Assembly: GCA_963575745.1 (NCBI GenBank) | Contig: CAUYUJ010016476.1 | Coordinates: 112,183 to 176,182, forward strand | Reading direction: 5' to 3' | DNA: 64,000 bases | Source of the DNA: Prorocentrum cordatum | Taxonomy: Eukaryota > Sar > Dinophyceae > Prorocentrales > Prorocentraceae | Shown here: piece after piece, positions 52,535 to 62,069 of the stretch | How positions within the stretch are numbered: the first letter of the stretch is position 1 | Layout of the letters: each line of letters starts with the position of its first letter | Notes under the pieces: generated by a model | What the model saw: only the letters and a program-made list of their open reading frames with translations | The model's database searches: none | Told to the model about the DNA's origin: nothing | Translations under genes and position numbers: made by a program

Positions 52535-52986
52535 GGCAGACTGAGGCTGAGGCTGAAGCAGGCTGAGGCTGAGGCTTAGGCTGAGGCTGAGGCTGAGGCT
52601 GAGGCTGAGGCTGAGGCTGAGGCAGGCTGAGGCTGAGGCAGGCTGAGGCTGAGGCTGAGGCTGAGGCAGGCTGAGGCTGAGGCTGAGGCTGATGCAGGCT
52701 GAGGCTGAGGCAGGTGGAGGCTAAGGCCGAGGCCGACGGCAGACTGAGGCTGAGGCTGAAGCAGGCTGAGGCTGAGGCTGAGGCTGAGGCAGGCAGAGGC
52801 TGAGGCTGAGGCAGGCTGATGCTGAGGCAGGCTGATGCTGAGGCTGAGGCTGAAGGCAGACGGAGGCTGAGGCCGAGGCTGAAGGCAGAGTGATGCTGAG
52901 GCTGAAGCAGGCTGAGGCTGAGGCTGAGGCAGGCTGAGGCTGAGGCTGGCTGAGGCTGAGGCTGAGACAGGCTGAGGCTGAGGCTG
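52535..52986. repeat. (GAGGCT)n satellite, array 3
   Basis: Hexamer array with the same ACTGAGGCTGAGGCTGAAGC marker at 52539 and 52742. Confidence 0.95.
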
Positions 52987-53145
52987 TGACTGCGACTGCC
53001 GTTGCCACTGCGATTGTCATCGCGAATGCGACTACGACTGCGAGAACAGCAGAATTCTACAAGTGGATTCTCATCTGAATCTTAAGGGGAATGCTTCCAT
53101 ATATGCTCCTACGTATCGCTGTTCGCTTGCTTTGTCGGGATATTT
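52987..53145. repeat. Segmental duplicate, copy 2
   Basis: Matches 51374-51530. Key words GAGAACAGCAGAATTCTACAA and CTTAAGGGGAATGCTTCCA. Confidence 0.9.
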
Positions 53146-53274
53146 TTTACCCAAATTCGATCGCATTCCCGCTCGCCGCCTTCATCTCAGGTCGATCGGG
53201 TAGATATTACTATCAAGAAGCATGTGGCCAGGATCGGCTGTTGAGTGTAATCTTGACATATGCTGTTGTTTTCT

Positions 53275-53930
53275 TAACTTAGTTCGAGCTGCAGATGAGC
53301 TACAGAGCTGTTCGAAACAACAATCGAAACATAATCATCAGAAACACTAGTTTGCAGTATCTAGATTGCGGACCTCGGTCGGCTACTAGAGCTGGAACTT
53401 GAAACATGTATATGTAACCTGTTATGTGTTTGAGATGATGATGATTTTTCCTAACATAACTCGAGCTGCATATGAACTACACATCTGTTCGGCACAGCGG
53501 TCGAAAGTCTCTCATCAGAAGCGCTAGATTCAAGCATCTAGATGCCCGGAATCGGTCTGCTACCAGAGCTGGAACCAACAAATTATTCGTGTTCTGATTT
53601 TTTGGGGAGATGCTGATGCTTTTCGTAACTTAACTAGAGCTGCAGGTGGACTGCAGGGCTGTTCGGCACAACAACTGGAAGGGATGGCACGGGGCGCTAG
53701 TCTCAAGTCTAGATGCCCGAAATCGGTCTGCTACCAGAGCTGAAACCAAACAACTGTTCGTACTCTTCATTTTTTGGGGAACCATGCTGGTTGTCTAACT
53801 TAGCTCGAACTGCAGATGAGCTAGAGCTGTTCGGCAGAACAATCGAAAGGAATTCATCAGGAACGCTAGTCCGAAGTATCTAGAAGCCCGAACTTGGTCT
53901 GTCACCAGAACTGGAACCAAATAACGTTTT
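53275..53930. repeat. Degenerate tandem repeat of about 174 bp, 4 units
   Basis: Units start at about 53275, 53452, 53626 and 53796 with TAACTTA/TAACATA, followed by CTCGAGCTGCAGATGANCTA, CTGTTCGGCACAACAATCGAA, TATCTAGATGCCCGAAATCGG and CTACCAGAGCTGGAACCAAA. Unit identity is moderate. AT-richer than the rest of the window and without a conserved frame. It is followed by a TA tract at 53938-53954. Confidence 0.9.
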
Positions 53931-54009
53931 TTCTTATTATATATATATATATATGTTTCGACATTTTTCGAAGCAGAAGGTCGCCATATACATTTGGCTA
54001 CGGCATGGA

Positions 54010-54475
54010 GACGTCTCCTGGTTTTCTCCTCCCCTTCTTCCTCCTCCTCCTTGCCCTTTCCTTTTCCTTCTCCTCCTCCTCCTTGCCCTTCTTCCTTTCT
54101 CCCTTCTCCTTCTCCTTTTCTGTCTCCTCTCCCCTCCTCCTCCTCCTCCTCCTCCTCCTCCTTCTCTTTCTCTTTCTTCTCCTCCTCCTGTTCCTCTTTT
54201 TGCTCATTTTCCTCTTCCTCTTCCGCCTTCATCTGCCCCCTCTGCTCTTCTCCTCCTCCCCCTTCCCTTTCTCCTCCTCCTCCTTCTCCTACTCCTTTTC
54301 CTCGTCATCATCGCCCCCCCCTTCTCCCCCTTCCACTTCCCTTGCCTTCTGCTCGTCATCCTCGCTTTCTCCTTCTCCCGCTCCTTTTCCTTCTCCTGTT
54401 CCTTCTTCTCCCTCTCAGTCTCCTCCACCTCCTTCTTCTCCTCGCTCTTTCTTCTCCTCCACTTCCTCCTCGTGA
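54010..54475. repeat. CTCCTT-rich pyrimidine tract
   Basis: Imperfect CTC/CTT/TTC repeat upstream of the second LINE-like element. Long Ser/Phe/Leu frames are by-products. Confidence 0.85.
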
Positions 54476-54687
54476 AACCGCGTCCGGAGATTGCAGCGCC
54501 GGCGTGCCAAGGAAGCCCTGCGAGTTCCCGGCGGTAGCCGAGCAACGTCGGCTCAAGAGCAACGTCGCTCCAGACGAGGAGGGCGCGATGCGCCGCCTTC
54601 CCTTTTGCAGTCACTTCCACCTCCCCTCCTTCACTTCTTATATCACAGTCTCATTTTCTCTATTGTGCGTCCTACTCCAGCTCTCGT

Positions 54688-55824
54688 GTGATTGCGATTG
54701 GTCGAGGGAGGCGCGACGTCGTATCCTTTTTTCATCAGGTTTTGACAAGCCGCTGTACCAGACAGAAGCCAGACGAGGAGACTGGAGCCATCGACTCACC
54801 CATTGATCCGACAGAATCGATTGATTTGGACAATTATCTCAGAGGTCGGGGGACAGAGGGCCCAGCGGTCCACGCTGCATCCCGCAAGCGTACCATCCAG
54901 GACGACCAGGACTGGCGTCGACGCTGGGGGGCGCATCTGAGTCAACTCCACAGGGTAGCCACAGATATGACGGCAGTGCCTGATGTGACGATGGGCGATG
55001 ACCGTGGGGTCGAGAGATGGGCGCAGGCGACGGCGCTGGAGGCGAAACGGGAGGCTTGCGAGAAGTCCATGGCCTCCTTCAGTGACGCTTGCAAGGCGGA
55101 TGATGTCCCACGCTATTTCGGCAAGCTCGGAGATGCCCCGAGCGCCCTCGCCGCCCACCAGTCCAAGAATATGATTGAGTTGAAGCAGGAGATCACAGAG
55201 GTCAAGGATGATTCCGGTTCGCTCAGGGCTCGCAATAACAAGCAAGACACCAAGCTCGATCGCTTGGAGAAGGAGATCGCCTCCATCAAAGCAGGTGCGG
55301 CGGCGTCCACGGCGGCCCCGAGTGCAGGGGGTGCCGTGTCAGTCGGAGGTGCGGGGTCCCAGCGCCAATGGGATCCAGCATGCATTAAGCTCCGCGGCTG
55401 GGTCACGGGCGCCTCCGGTGCGATGTCGCGCTCAGAGACGCAGATCACGGACCTCGACTGCCAGCATCTTATTCGTAACTTACTCGACCTCCTTGGGGAG
55501 GAAGATAGAGCCAAAGTGGACGATGTCGGAACTCTTCGTATCAACGGCAACCAGCCCATGTTCTCCTTTTGCCGTATCAAGTTTTGCGCTGGCACAGATG
55601 GGGATGCACTATGGAACTGTAAACACCTGCGGGGCGCGGTTGTCCTGGATCCCAGCCAACGCACAAAGGCCCAGAAGCAGCTAGCAGGAGACCGCACCAA
55701 GCAGCACATGGAACGACATTCCCAGCAAACCATTATCAAGATCGAGGCTCCGGAGTGGAAGAAGGGCCTCATCGCCGCCGCGGGGCGTTTCCACGGCATC
55801 TGGAGGCAGAAGATTCTCAAATAA
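54688..55824 (+). CDS. ORF1-like protein of a second LINE-type element
   Basis: A 378-aa uninterrupted frame. The N-terminal about 120 residues are polar (DNYLRGRGTEGPAVHAASRK). Residues about 150-205 form a predicted coiled coil (NMIELKQEITEV, then NKQDTKLDRLEKEIASIKAG), followed by an Ala/Gly linker. The C-terminal half may be a small RRM-like fold (ACIKLRGWVTGASG...SFCRIKFCAGTDGDALWNCK). Coiled coil plus RRM-like domain is the usual plan of LINE ORF1 RNA-binding proteins. It is followed within about 65 bp by an endonuclease-like frame. The start may be upstream. It does not resemble the ORF1 of the 9.9-kb LINE, so it is a separate lineage. A host gene with an EEP nuclease remains possible. 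Confidence 0.5.
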   Translation: MIAIGRGRRDVVSFFHQVLTSRCTRQKPDEETGAIDSPIDPTESIDLDNYLRGRGTEGPAVHAASRKRTIQDDQDWRRRWGAHLSQLHRVATDMTAVPDVTMGDDRGVERWAQATALEAKREACEKSMASFSDACKADDVPRYFGKLGDAPSALAAHQSKNMIELKQEITEVKDDSGSLRARNNKQDTKLDRLEKEIASIKAGAAASTAAPSAGGAVSVGGAGSQRQWDPACIKLRGWVTGASGAMSRSETQITDLDCQHLIRNLLDLLGEEDRAKVDDVGTLRINGNQPMFSFCRIKFCAGTDGDALWNCKHLRGAVVLDPSQRTKAQKQLAGDRTKQHMERHSQQTIIKIEAPEWKKGLIAAAGRFHGIWRQKILK

Positions 55825-55887
55825 TACCCGAGCACGAGCTTCGGGATCACAAGCCAGACAGGATCGGGCCAGGGCATCGGCACCATC

Positions 55888-56813
55888 TTGACGAGGCCGC
55901 CTGCTCGTCAAGCCCATCGTCCAATCGAACTTGCAGTCTGGAAGGCAGCAGAGGCGACCTTGACTATCCACAAGGATGTCTGGGACACGGTCTTGCCCCG
56001 CCGTGGCATCCAGACCACAGTGGCCTCTTCCCAATCCAGCTTGGAGTGGGGGTTCCGCGAGAGCGCGGACGGAGGCAGCGAGCCTTTCGCGGCAGGTTCT
56101 TTGAACGTTGCCAGAATTGATCGCCGCGATGCTAGAGGGTTTGCCCTATGCAGACAGCTCCTCCACGAGGGGGTTGCGGTGATCGGCCTCCAGGAGTGCC
56201 AGCATGCGCCTTTTCCGATGGGTTCAGACGGCTCGGATGGCTGGGTTGCCAATCCAGCTGCCTCCGAGCGGGGGTTCTGGTACGGGCACTGTACCGATGC
56301 AATATAATTCACACGTGGGTTAACCTAGATAGGATCGCAGGTGTGCTTTTCGGTAACGGTGTTTGTTTCTGCAGTGCTTTCAAAGACAGCTCACATGCTG
56401 ACCCTCCGACGGATATGGGAACGATTTGCCGACAACTGCGGCAAGTGCGCCGTGGGGCGGTGCGCAGGCTCCCAGGCGCTCGCTTGCTTCTTGTGTGTGA
56501 CGCCATTGTGGAGCTTGCGCCAGATCTTGTGTCGACACGGGGGGGGGCAGATCACGGGGGAGGGACTTATGATGGCGCGACAGAGGGGATGTGGGAACGA
56601 TTCGGAGAGCAGACGGTGAAGGGGGAGATGAGCGGGCAGTTTGAAAATTTCAAGGGGGAGGAGAGGCTTGCTGCTATCACTACTTCTGTAGCACGGACTC
56701 CGACCTACTGGAAGTTGGGAGCCGCCATCCCTAGCAAAGTGCTAGCTGCTAGACTATGTTCGCATTCCGACGGCCCGGGGGAGAGGAGAGACCATAGTGA
56801 AGTGGCTCCGTGA
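55888..56813 (+). pseudogene. Second LINE-type element: endonuclease (EEP) fragment, frameshifted and 3'-truncated
   Basis: The frame 55888-56307 contains FAAGSLNVARIDRRDARGFA and then EGVAVIGLQECQ, the first two EEP motifs, with Asn and the metal-binding Glu (near 56194). After a frameshift near 56290 the frame 56299-56813 continues with GVLFGNGVCFCSAF, an RLLLVCDAIVE segment where GDFN is expected, and SVARTPTYWKLGA, which recalls the PTY segment. The catalytic DxN and the final SDH are not intact, and nothing RT-like follows, because the element ends at the foldback element starting 56827. It was probably truncated by that insertion or by deletion. Confidence 0.5.
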
Positions 56814-56826
56814 TGGAGCCCAGAGC

Positions 56827-57069
56827 TACCGCCGTTTGCGAAATAAACGCCCACGCGTGGAAGTACCGAGATCCCCGCCCCGCGCCCCGCATTTCAATGT
56901 TGGCCACCGAACACGCCGAAGGGGAATGCGAAGCGTTGCGAAATAAACGCCCACTTATGTTGGACTGCCCAGCCCTCCCCGTCAACCTTGAAATACGGGG
57001 GAAAGGGGGCGTGCTTCGACGTCTTGTTTTCGATCCCTAAGATGGGCGCTTACTTCGCAAACGGCGGTA
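56827..57069. mobile_element. Foldback MITE, family H
   Basis: TACCGCCGTTTGCGAAATAA at the left pairs with TTACTTCGCAAACGGCGGTA at the right, with the stem continuing through CGCCCAC/GATGGGCG. A third copy of TTGCGAAATAAACGCCCAC sits inside at 56938. About 243 bp, no ORF. Confidence 0.8.
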
Positions 57070-57107
57070 CCCCCCACGAGCGTCTTATAGTGACACAGCG
57101 CTGTACA

Positions 57108-57285
57108 TTCACACACACACACATATATATGTATTCCCATATTTATATGTTGTATGTGTATATATGTATGTGTATATATACACGTGTATACATAAGTGTG
57201 TATGTACACCCTATTTGCACATCCATATGCCTTTCCCCTATGTGTGCATACACCCATGCGTGCACGTACGTGCATGCATGCATTC
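57108..57285. repeat. CA/TA and CATG-rich simple repeat
   Basis: ACACACACATATATATG, then TGTGTATATATGTATGTG, then GCATGCATGCAT. 57290-57765 shows no recognised gene. Confidence 0.8.
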
Positions 57286-57769
57286 ACGCCGCCACGCAAT
57301 CCGAGGCTATTCACGCGACGCTACCCGTGCGGAATCGTCCGGTGGCGACACAACGCTGATGGCCCCCCTTACTCTCCCCTGCAGCTTCCGTCCACTCTGC
57401 CCTGTCTACCTCGTCTCGCACTTCTACCCCTTCGAGGCGTCATTTCCGCGCAAAGACGATGGATGCGCTGCCGGGTGCCACGCGCGCGCGCGTAACCCCA
57501 CTGGGCGGCGCCAGCGGCGCCCGCGCGCGCGTGCTCACGGGGGTGCAAAAGCTGACAGGCGGGCGCTCGCAAACCAAGTGGACTTGGTTCAGCGGTGCCG
57601 CACGCTCGGCGTGCTTCCCGGAAGCGCAAAAAGCTGAGAGACGAGTGCGTGGCGCAACCCCCAAACGGGACTTCGCCAGCGTGTTACCGCACTGCGCAGA
57701 TTCGCGAGGCATTGCAAAAGACGGTCGGCGGTGCTGCTGGGGGGAAGCCCAGGACGGCCGCGCGCTCCC

Positions 57770-59842
57770 TCATGGGCGCCCCGAGGATTTAGAGCCTGCC
57801 TGCCCAAGAAGTCTGCGCTTCTGGAGCGGGAGCAGCAAGGCCCACGAATTCAAACGGACCCAGTCCGCGGGGGGCACCTCGTCCACGGCAACCGCACCCA
57901 TCGCGCGGACATCCGCCAGCAAGGCGTCTGCCTGCGCGCGGGGTATGCGCGCGTCGGACATGAGGTCGTCGAAGCCGCTCGCAGGCGGCACGCCCGCGTC
58001 TGCCCCGACCGGCGCAGCGGGCGCCGGGCGGAAAACGCCGACGGCGTCGAACTTTGCCGCCTCCCGGACGATCCGCGCGGTCATGCGCGGAGCACACGAG
58101 AGTACGTCCTGCAAAGAGCCGTCCGACAAGACGGAGGTGAATGGGAACTGCCTCACGCGGTTCTGCATGTGCCGGATGTCCTCCGCACCCACCTTATTCG
58201 TCGTCTCCCAGAGGCCCTCCAGCTTGCCCGTGAAAACGGCGCCGTGGTTCCAGCAGACGCCCTTGTTCCCGTCGTTGAAGGACTGGGAAACCTGGATCTC
58301 GGTGTGCTGGCCGACGAACAGAGACAGGAACAAAGAGACGGGGGCGGTCTTCTCGTGGGCGAACTCAACCGGCCGGAAGTCGCCCCAGAAGATGAACCGC
58401 TTCGTGCCGCTGGCCAGGTTCCGGAGTCCAAAGGAGGAGCCCAAGGCAGGCTTGTGCAGAACCCGTTTCGGAGTGAACAAGTCGTCGAAAGGGTAAACTA
58501 CCGTGCTCTTCCCGGAATTCGACGGCCCCACCAGGAAGGGCACCCTCGTCGTCTTCTTCGGGCCGACCATCAGAATGTCCCGCAGAGACGCCGCGAGCTC
58601 CCGAACGTCGAAAGAAGCGGCGTTGCGGGAGAAGATGGTCTCCACGGCTGACCTGTACGAGCACGCCGGGCCATGGGGACATGTCTCCTCAGCGCAGCGG
58701 CACACGAGCGTCCAATCGTCCACCGCCTCGAAGGCCGCGTTCTCGCGGGCAGACGCCCACTCCTTCGTCTCCTCAAGGTCCGCCGTCAGCTTGCGCACTC
58801 GGCTGCGGACGAACCGCTGCATGGCCTTCGTCCCGCGGTCCTGGACGTACGCCATCAGGCTGCCCTTCGTCCACAAGTGCTTGGCGATGATGGTCGAGGT
58901 CAAGTCTACGAGGTCGAACGTCGTCTTCGTGCCCATCGCCCCGGCCGCCTTGTCCGTGGCCTCCCGGCGCTTCACCCGCACGCCTGCCATGTATGGCTCC
59001 TGCGACATCTCGAAGAGGTCGATGGCGTCGTTCTCGCGCGCGAACCCGGCCCAGTCTGGCTGCCACACCCACGGGGCGTCGTCGACATCTGGTTTGGCTG
59101 GGGTCTCCATATACCCGTACCTCACGGCGCTCCACATTCGCCGGTGGGAACCACAGAAATGGCTCGGCAACGAATGGCGCTCACGCAGAGTGCGCTTGGC
59201 CTGCTGGAAACGGCCCGACCTAGTCAGCTTCACAGCAACGTGGAAATGGATCGCGCCGTCTTTGTGCCTCTCCTGGAACACCACCGCCATGGACACGAGC
59301 GCTTGGCCGTCCGGTTCCTTCCTAGGGCGGCCGCCCGCGGACCCAGTCGGATTCGGATTGTTGAATGCGTCGGCCACTGTTTTTCCGATGTCCTCCCGGC
59401 TCATCGCGCCAAGATCGCGGTACTGGCGGCCGTCGGGAAGGGTCGCGTCCAGGACGCGCGATATGGTCACCAAGTAGACCCACTGCAACGAGTCCAGCTT
59501 CTCGGCCTCAGCCAACACGGTCTCCAGAGGCGACGCGGCGCCCTGGTCGGGCTGCGTTTCCGAAACGACCCCGGTTGTCAGGCTCTTGAACTCGTGCTTG
59601 CGTTGGTCCAAAGCATGCTCTTGCAAACCGAGTTTCAAAGCGACCTGGCGGTGGCACTCACGCAACGAAATGTGTTTCAAGTCCTTGCCTGCTAAGACGG
59701 CCTTCAAGGCGCCCCGGATGGCTTTGGTTTCGACGGCCTCGGCGCCCACGCCTGCGGACGGGACTGGGGGAGACGGCACCGCGTGCCCCGTGTCCGTCTT
59801 CTGCCGCAAGCGGCGCCTCGGCATAGAGGGGTCTGCGGGCAT
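57770..59842 (-). CDS. Rep-like protein: HUH endonuclease plus SF3 helicase (endogenous CRESS-type)
   Basis: A 690-aa intact frame. The N-terminal about 110 residues are unique and charged. An HUH-type nicking domain follows: WVYLVTISRVL near 121-131, the metal-binding HFHVAV at 199-204, and Tyr residues in RYGYMETPAK at 241-250, which may include the nucleophile. A Cys/His cluster (CRCAEETCPHGPAC, 381-394) suggests a zinc knuckle. An SF3 helicase follows: Walker A GPSNSGKST at 439-447, Walker B-like RFIFWGDF at 482-489, and a basic RVRQFPFT near 562-569 as possible Arg finger. Reps of circular ssDNA viruses nick an origin hairpin and unwind it. At 690 aa this is about twice the length of a typical virus Rep. 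It has no capsid neighbour, so it looks like an endogenised or transposon-borne Rep. GC content resembles the neighbourhood. The start is the first Met of the frame. Confidence 0.8.
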   Translation of the reverse strand: MPADPSMPRRRLRQKTDTGHAVPSPPVPSAGVGAEAVETKAIRGALKAVLAGKDLKHISLRECHRQVALKLGLQEHALDQRKHEFKSLTTGVVSETQPDQGAASPLETVLAEAEKLDSLQWVYLVTISRVLDATLPDGRQYRDLGAMSREDIGKTVADAFNNPNPTGSAGGRPRKEPDGQALVSMAVVFQERHKDGAIHFHVAVKLTRSGRFQQAKRTLRERHSLPSHFCGSHRRMWSAVRYGYMETPAKPDVDDAPWVWQPDWAGFARENDAIDLFEMSQEPYMAGVRVKRREATDKAAGAMGTKTTFDLVDLTSTIIAKHLWTKGSLMAYVQDRGTKAMQRFVRSRVRKLTADLEETKEWASARENAAFEAVDDWTLVCRCAEETCPHGPACSYRSAVETIFSRNAASFDVRELAASLRDILMVGPKKTTRVPFLVGPSNSGKSTVVYPFDDLFTPKRVLHKPALGSSFGLRNLASGTKRFIFWGDFRPVEFAHEKTAPVSLFLSLFVGQHTEIQVSQSFNDGNKGVCWNHGAVFTGKLEGLWETTNKVGAEDIRHMQNRVRQFPFTSVLSDGSLQDVLSCAPRMTARIVREAAKFDAVGVFRPAPAAPVGADAGVPPASGFDDLMSDARIPRAQADALLADVRAMGAVAVDEVPPADWVRLNSWALLLPLQKRRLLGQAGSKSSGRP

Positions 59843-60175
59843 TGCAGTGCACGGTGCTCCCAGTGACAGGTGCCAAGGTCCGCACGGTTCCCCCTATAAG
59901 ACTTGAGCCACAAGGCAGCTGCAGTGGTTTTAAGCACCAATGGCCCATGGCCATGAGCACCAGGACGGCTGTGAGCACCACTTCAAAGCCTGAGAGCACC
60001 TCAGAGCCCATTAAGTAAGAACGGCTTGAGCCGAAGCGCCTGTGGGCGCTACAAGGCTGGCGATCACCGCAACAGCCTCAGAGCACCACAGAACTCGAAA
60101 GGACCTCAGAGCACCGCAACAGCTACAGAGCACCACAGGACGTGAGTCTCAACGTGCCTGCGAGCACCGACTGGT
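59843..60175. promoter_or_regulatory. Iteron-like GAGCACC repeats upstream of the Rep start
   Basis: GAGCACC occurs at 59955, 59973, 59994, 60081, 60109, 60128 and 60162, all on the plus strand, plus TAAGCACC at 59931. Several sit in the longer context CAGAGCACCNCA. Rep proteins bind iterated short sites beside their origin, so the position is suggestive. No nonanucleotide stem-loop of the CRESS type was recognised. Confidence 0.5.
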
Positions 60176-60430
60176 CAGAGGAAGGGGGAGGGAGGGGGAG
60201 GGAAAGGTATGCCCACCAACTGGACATCGACGACATTCCCAAGACAACCCAAACAGGCGCTGGAACTGCCAAATGGCCCAAGATTGCCCCGAAACCTGTC
60301 TGGGTCGGAGCGGGAAAACCGATGCAACTTGTCCCAAGAGTGCAAGCGAGGCCGATTCCCTCTCCCTGAATCCACCGCACTCCGAGGGCTCTGGAAGCGG
60401 GGGGCGGAGGGGTGGAGAGGACTTGGAGGT
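60175..60430. other. Gene-free stretch
   Basis: No gene or repeat recognised. Confidence 0.3.
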
Positions 60431-60625
60431 TCTGGAGGGTTCTGGAGGTTTTGGGAAGTCCTCCGAAAGTAGAAAGAGTTTGGGAGGGTTCCGGAGGATT
60501 TGGGAGCAGTGCGAGGGTTTCGGATGTATGGGGAGTTGTGGAGGTTTTGGGGGGAGCGCGGAGGGGTTAGGAGGTATGGGAGGGTTCTGGAGGGTTCTGG
60601 AGGTTTTGGGAGGTCTCCAATAGCT
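60425..60625. repeat. GGTTCTGGAGG/GGAGGTTTTGGG short repeat
   Basis: GGAGGTTCTGGAGGGTTCTGG at 60425 and 60584, with TTTTGGGAGG variants between. Confidence 0.75.
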
Positions 60626-60750
60626 TCGCTGTCGATTTCAAGATCGATCTCACGATCAATATCACTATCGATCTCACTGTCGATTCCACGGTCGACCTTA
60701 AGATATATCTCAAAATCCACGATCGATCTCAGAATCGAGCTCACGAAATC
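60625..60750. repeat. ATCGATCTCAC-type repeat (about 12 bp)
   Basis: Units such as CGATCTCACGAT, CGATCTCACTGT and CGATCTCAGAAT over about 125 bp. 60750-61800 has no recognised gene; GGCCAGCGCGACGGCGAG occurs at 61413 and 61672. Confidence 0.75.
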
Positions 60751-61813
60751 CGCAGCAAATTCAGTGGGGCGCCAGAACGTACGAAGATTGTATAATCGTA
60801 GAAAACCAATAACATTGCACAGAATCGGACTCTCCAGGTGCTCTCCAGGTGCACTCCCGGTCAAGCGGCCGCCTCGCGACAGGGCGACGCGACCCTGCGG
60901 GCGTCTGAAGGACGATGATAATGGCAATGCCAATGGAGGGAGAGCGGGAGGCAGGGAGGGAGCGCAAGCGGCGGCCCACATTGCCAGGAATCGGTGCTCT
61001 CGCCTCCGCGCCGGGCAATCCTTACAAGGGGGCGCGCAGAGTCCTGAGAAGAAAAATCCCCCCTTTTAGGACGCCGAATTTTCCACCCGGCTGCCCTGGC
61101 CCCCTGGGGGTCCCCCGTTGCAATCTACCCCTGTTGTCCGAAAACAACAAAAAAACAAAAAAGTTTCGTTTACGTGTCCTTCCCTGCTCCAATTCAATAC
61201 CCCTCACAGACTCCGAACCCTCCCTCGGGCAGCAGGGACTACTCCGTCAATCCACAAGAGCAATTAAATCTCTGCGGAAAATCTCGGGAGTGTGTGCTTA
61301 CCAAGCTTGGGAAGGTAGCGCGCCGTGAATGGGGCTGGGGAAGGTGAGTGCCTGGCCGTAGGCCTTCCGGTCCGGACACGTAATCAAAAAAAACGACGGG
61401 GGGGGGGAAGCGTGGCCAGCGCGACGGCGAGAGCACCATTCCGACGTCCACGTGCAACCCTGTGGTACGTAACGGGCCCACAAAGAAAACGGCTCCGACA
61501 CGAGCGAGGGATCCATGTTCAAACATATTTTCTCGGAGTGTACGCCTGGGGCGTCCGCCGTCGACATGGGCGCGGGTCCTGGCGCGGTTCGGTCTGGCCC
61601 GGCAAAAGCCTCGGCGCCTGGGCGGGCGTGCGCAAGCCTCTCCCGATAGGGAGGAGAGAGGAACACGCTGTGGCCAGCGCGACGGCGAGGGTGCCATTCC
61701 GACCAGCGACCCGAACACGGCGAACTTCGCCCACGACCCGCGCTCGCGACCTGCGACACGACGCGCGCCCCGCGCCCGCCACCCGTCTACGATCCGTCTG
61801 GCCTGGCGGCCCC

Positions 61814-62060
61814 AACTAGAGCACAACCTAGAGCACAACCTAGAGCACAACCTAGAGCACAACCTAGAGCACAACTCATGAAGGTATATATTTTCATAGA
61901 AAAAATGGCACTCAACCTTCCCAAATCAAAAAAGAATCAATACTTTCTTTATTTTCGAACGCGAATGCGTGCCAGACTACCATGAAATGAGTTGTGCTCT
62001 AGGTTGTGCTCTAGGTTGTGCTCTAGGTTGTGCTCTAGTTGTGCTCTAGTTGTGCTCTAA
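61814..62060. mobile_element. AT-rich TIR element with amplified 12-bp termini and 9-bp direct repeats
   Basis: Left: five units of TAGAGCACAACC/T (61817-61876). Right: six inverted units ending at 62059, the outer two only 11 bp. The innermost terminus extends as TAGAGCACAACTCAT on the left and ATGAGTTGTGCTCTA on the right. The core of about 113 bp is AT-rich in a GC-rich region and has no ORF. GGCGGCCCC lies at 61805-61813 and 62061-62069, three and one bases from the termini, as expected for a 9-bp target duplication. Confidence 0.75.
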
Positions 62061-62069
62061 GGCGGCCCC

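Noticed and set aside
57459-58651. Plus-strand open frames opposite the Rep gene, also at 58503-59695 and 62344-63429
   Set aside because: Antisense shadows: they lack motifs, while the minus strand carries the HUH and Walker motifs.
61817-62059. 12-bp repeats read as a CRISPR or a simple microsatellite
   Set aside because: The two arrays are inverted relative to each other around an AT-rich core and bounded by a direct repeat, so a TIR element explains them better.
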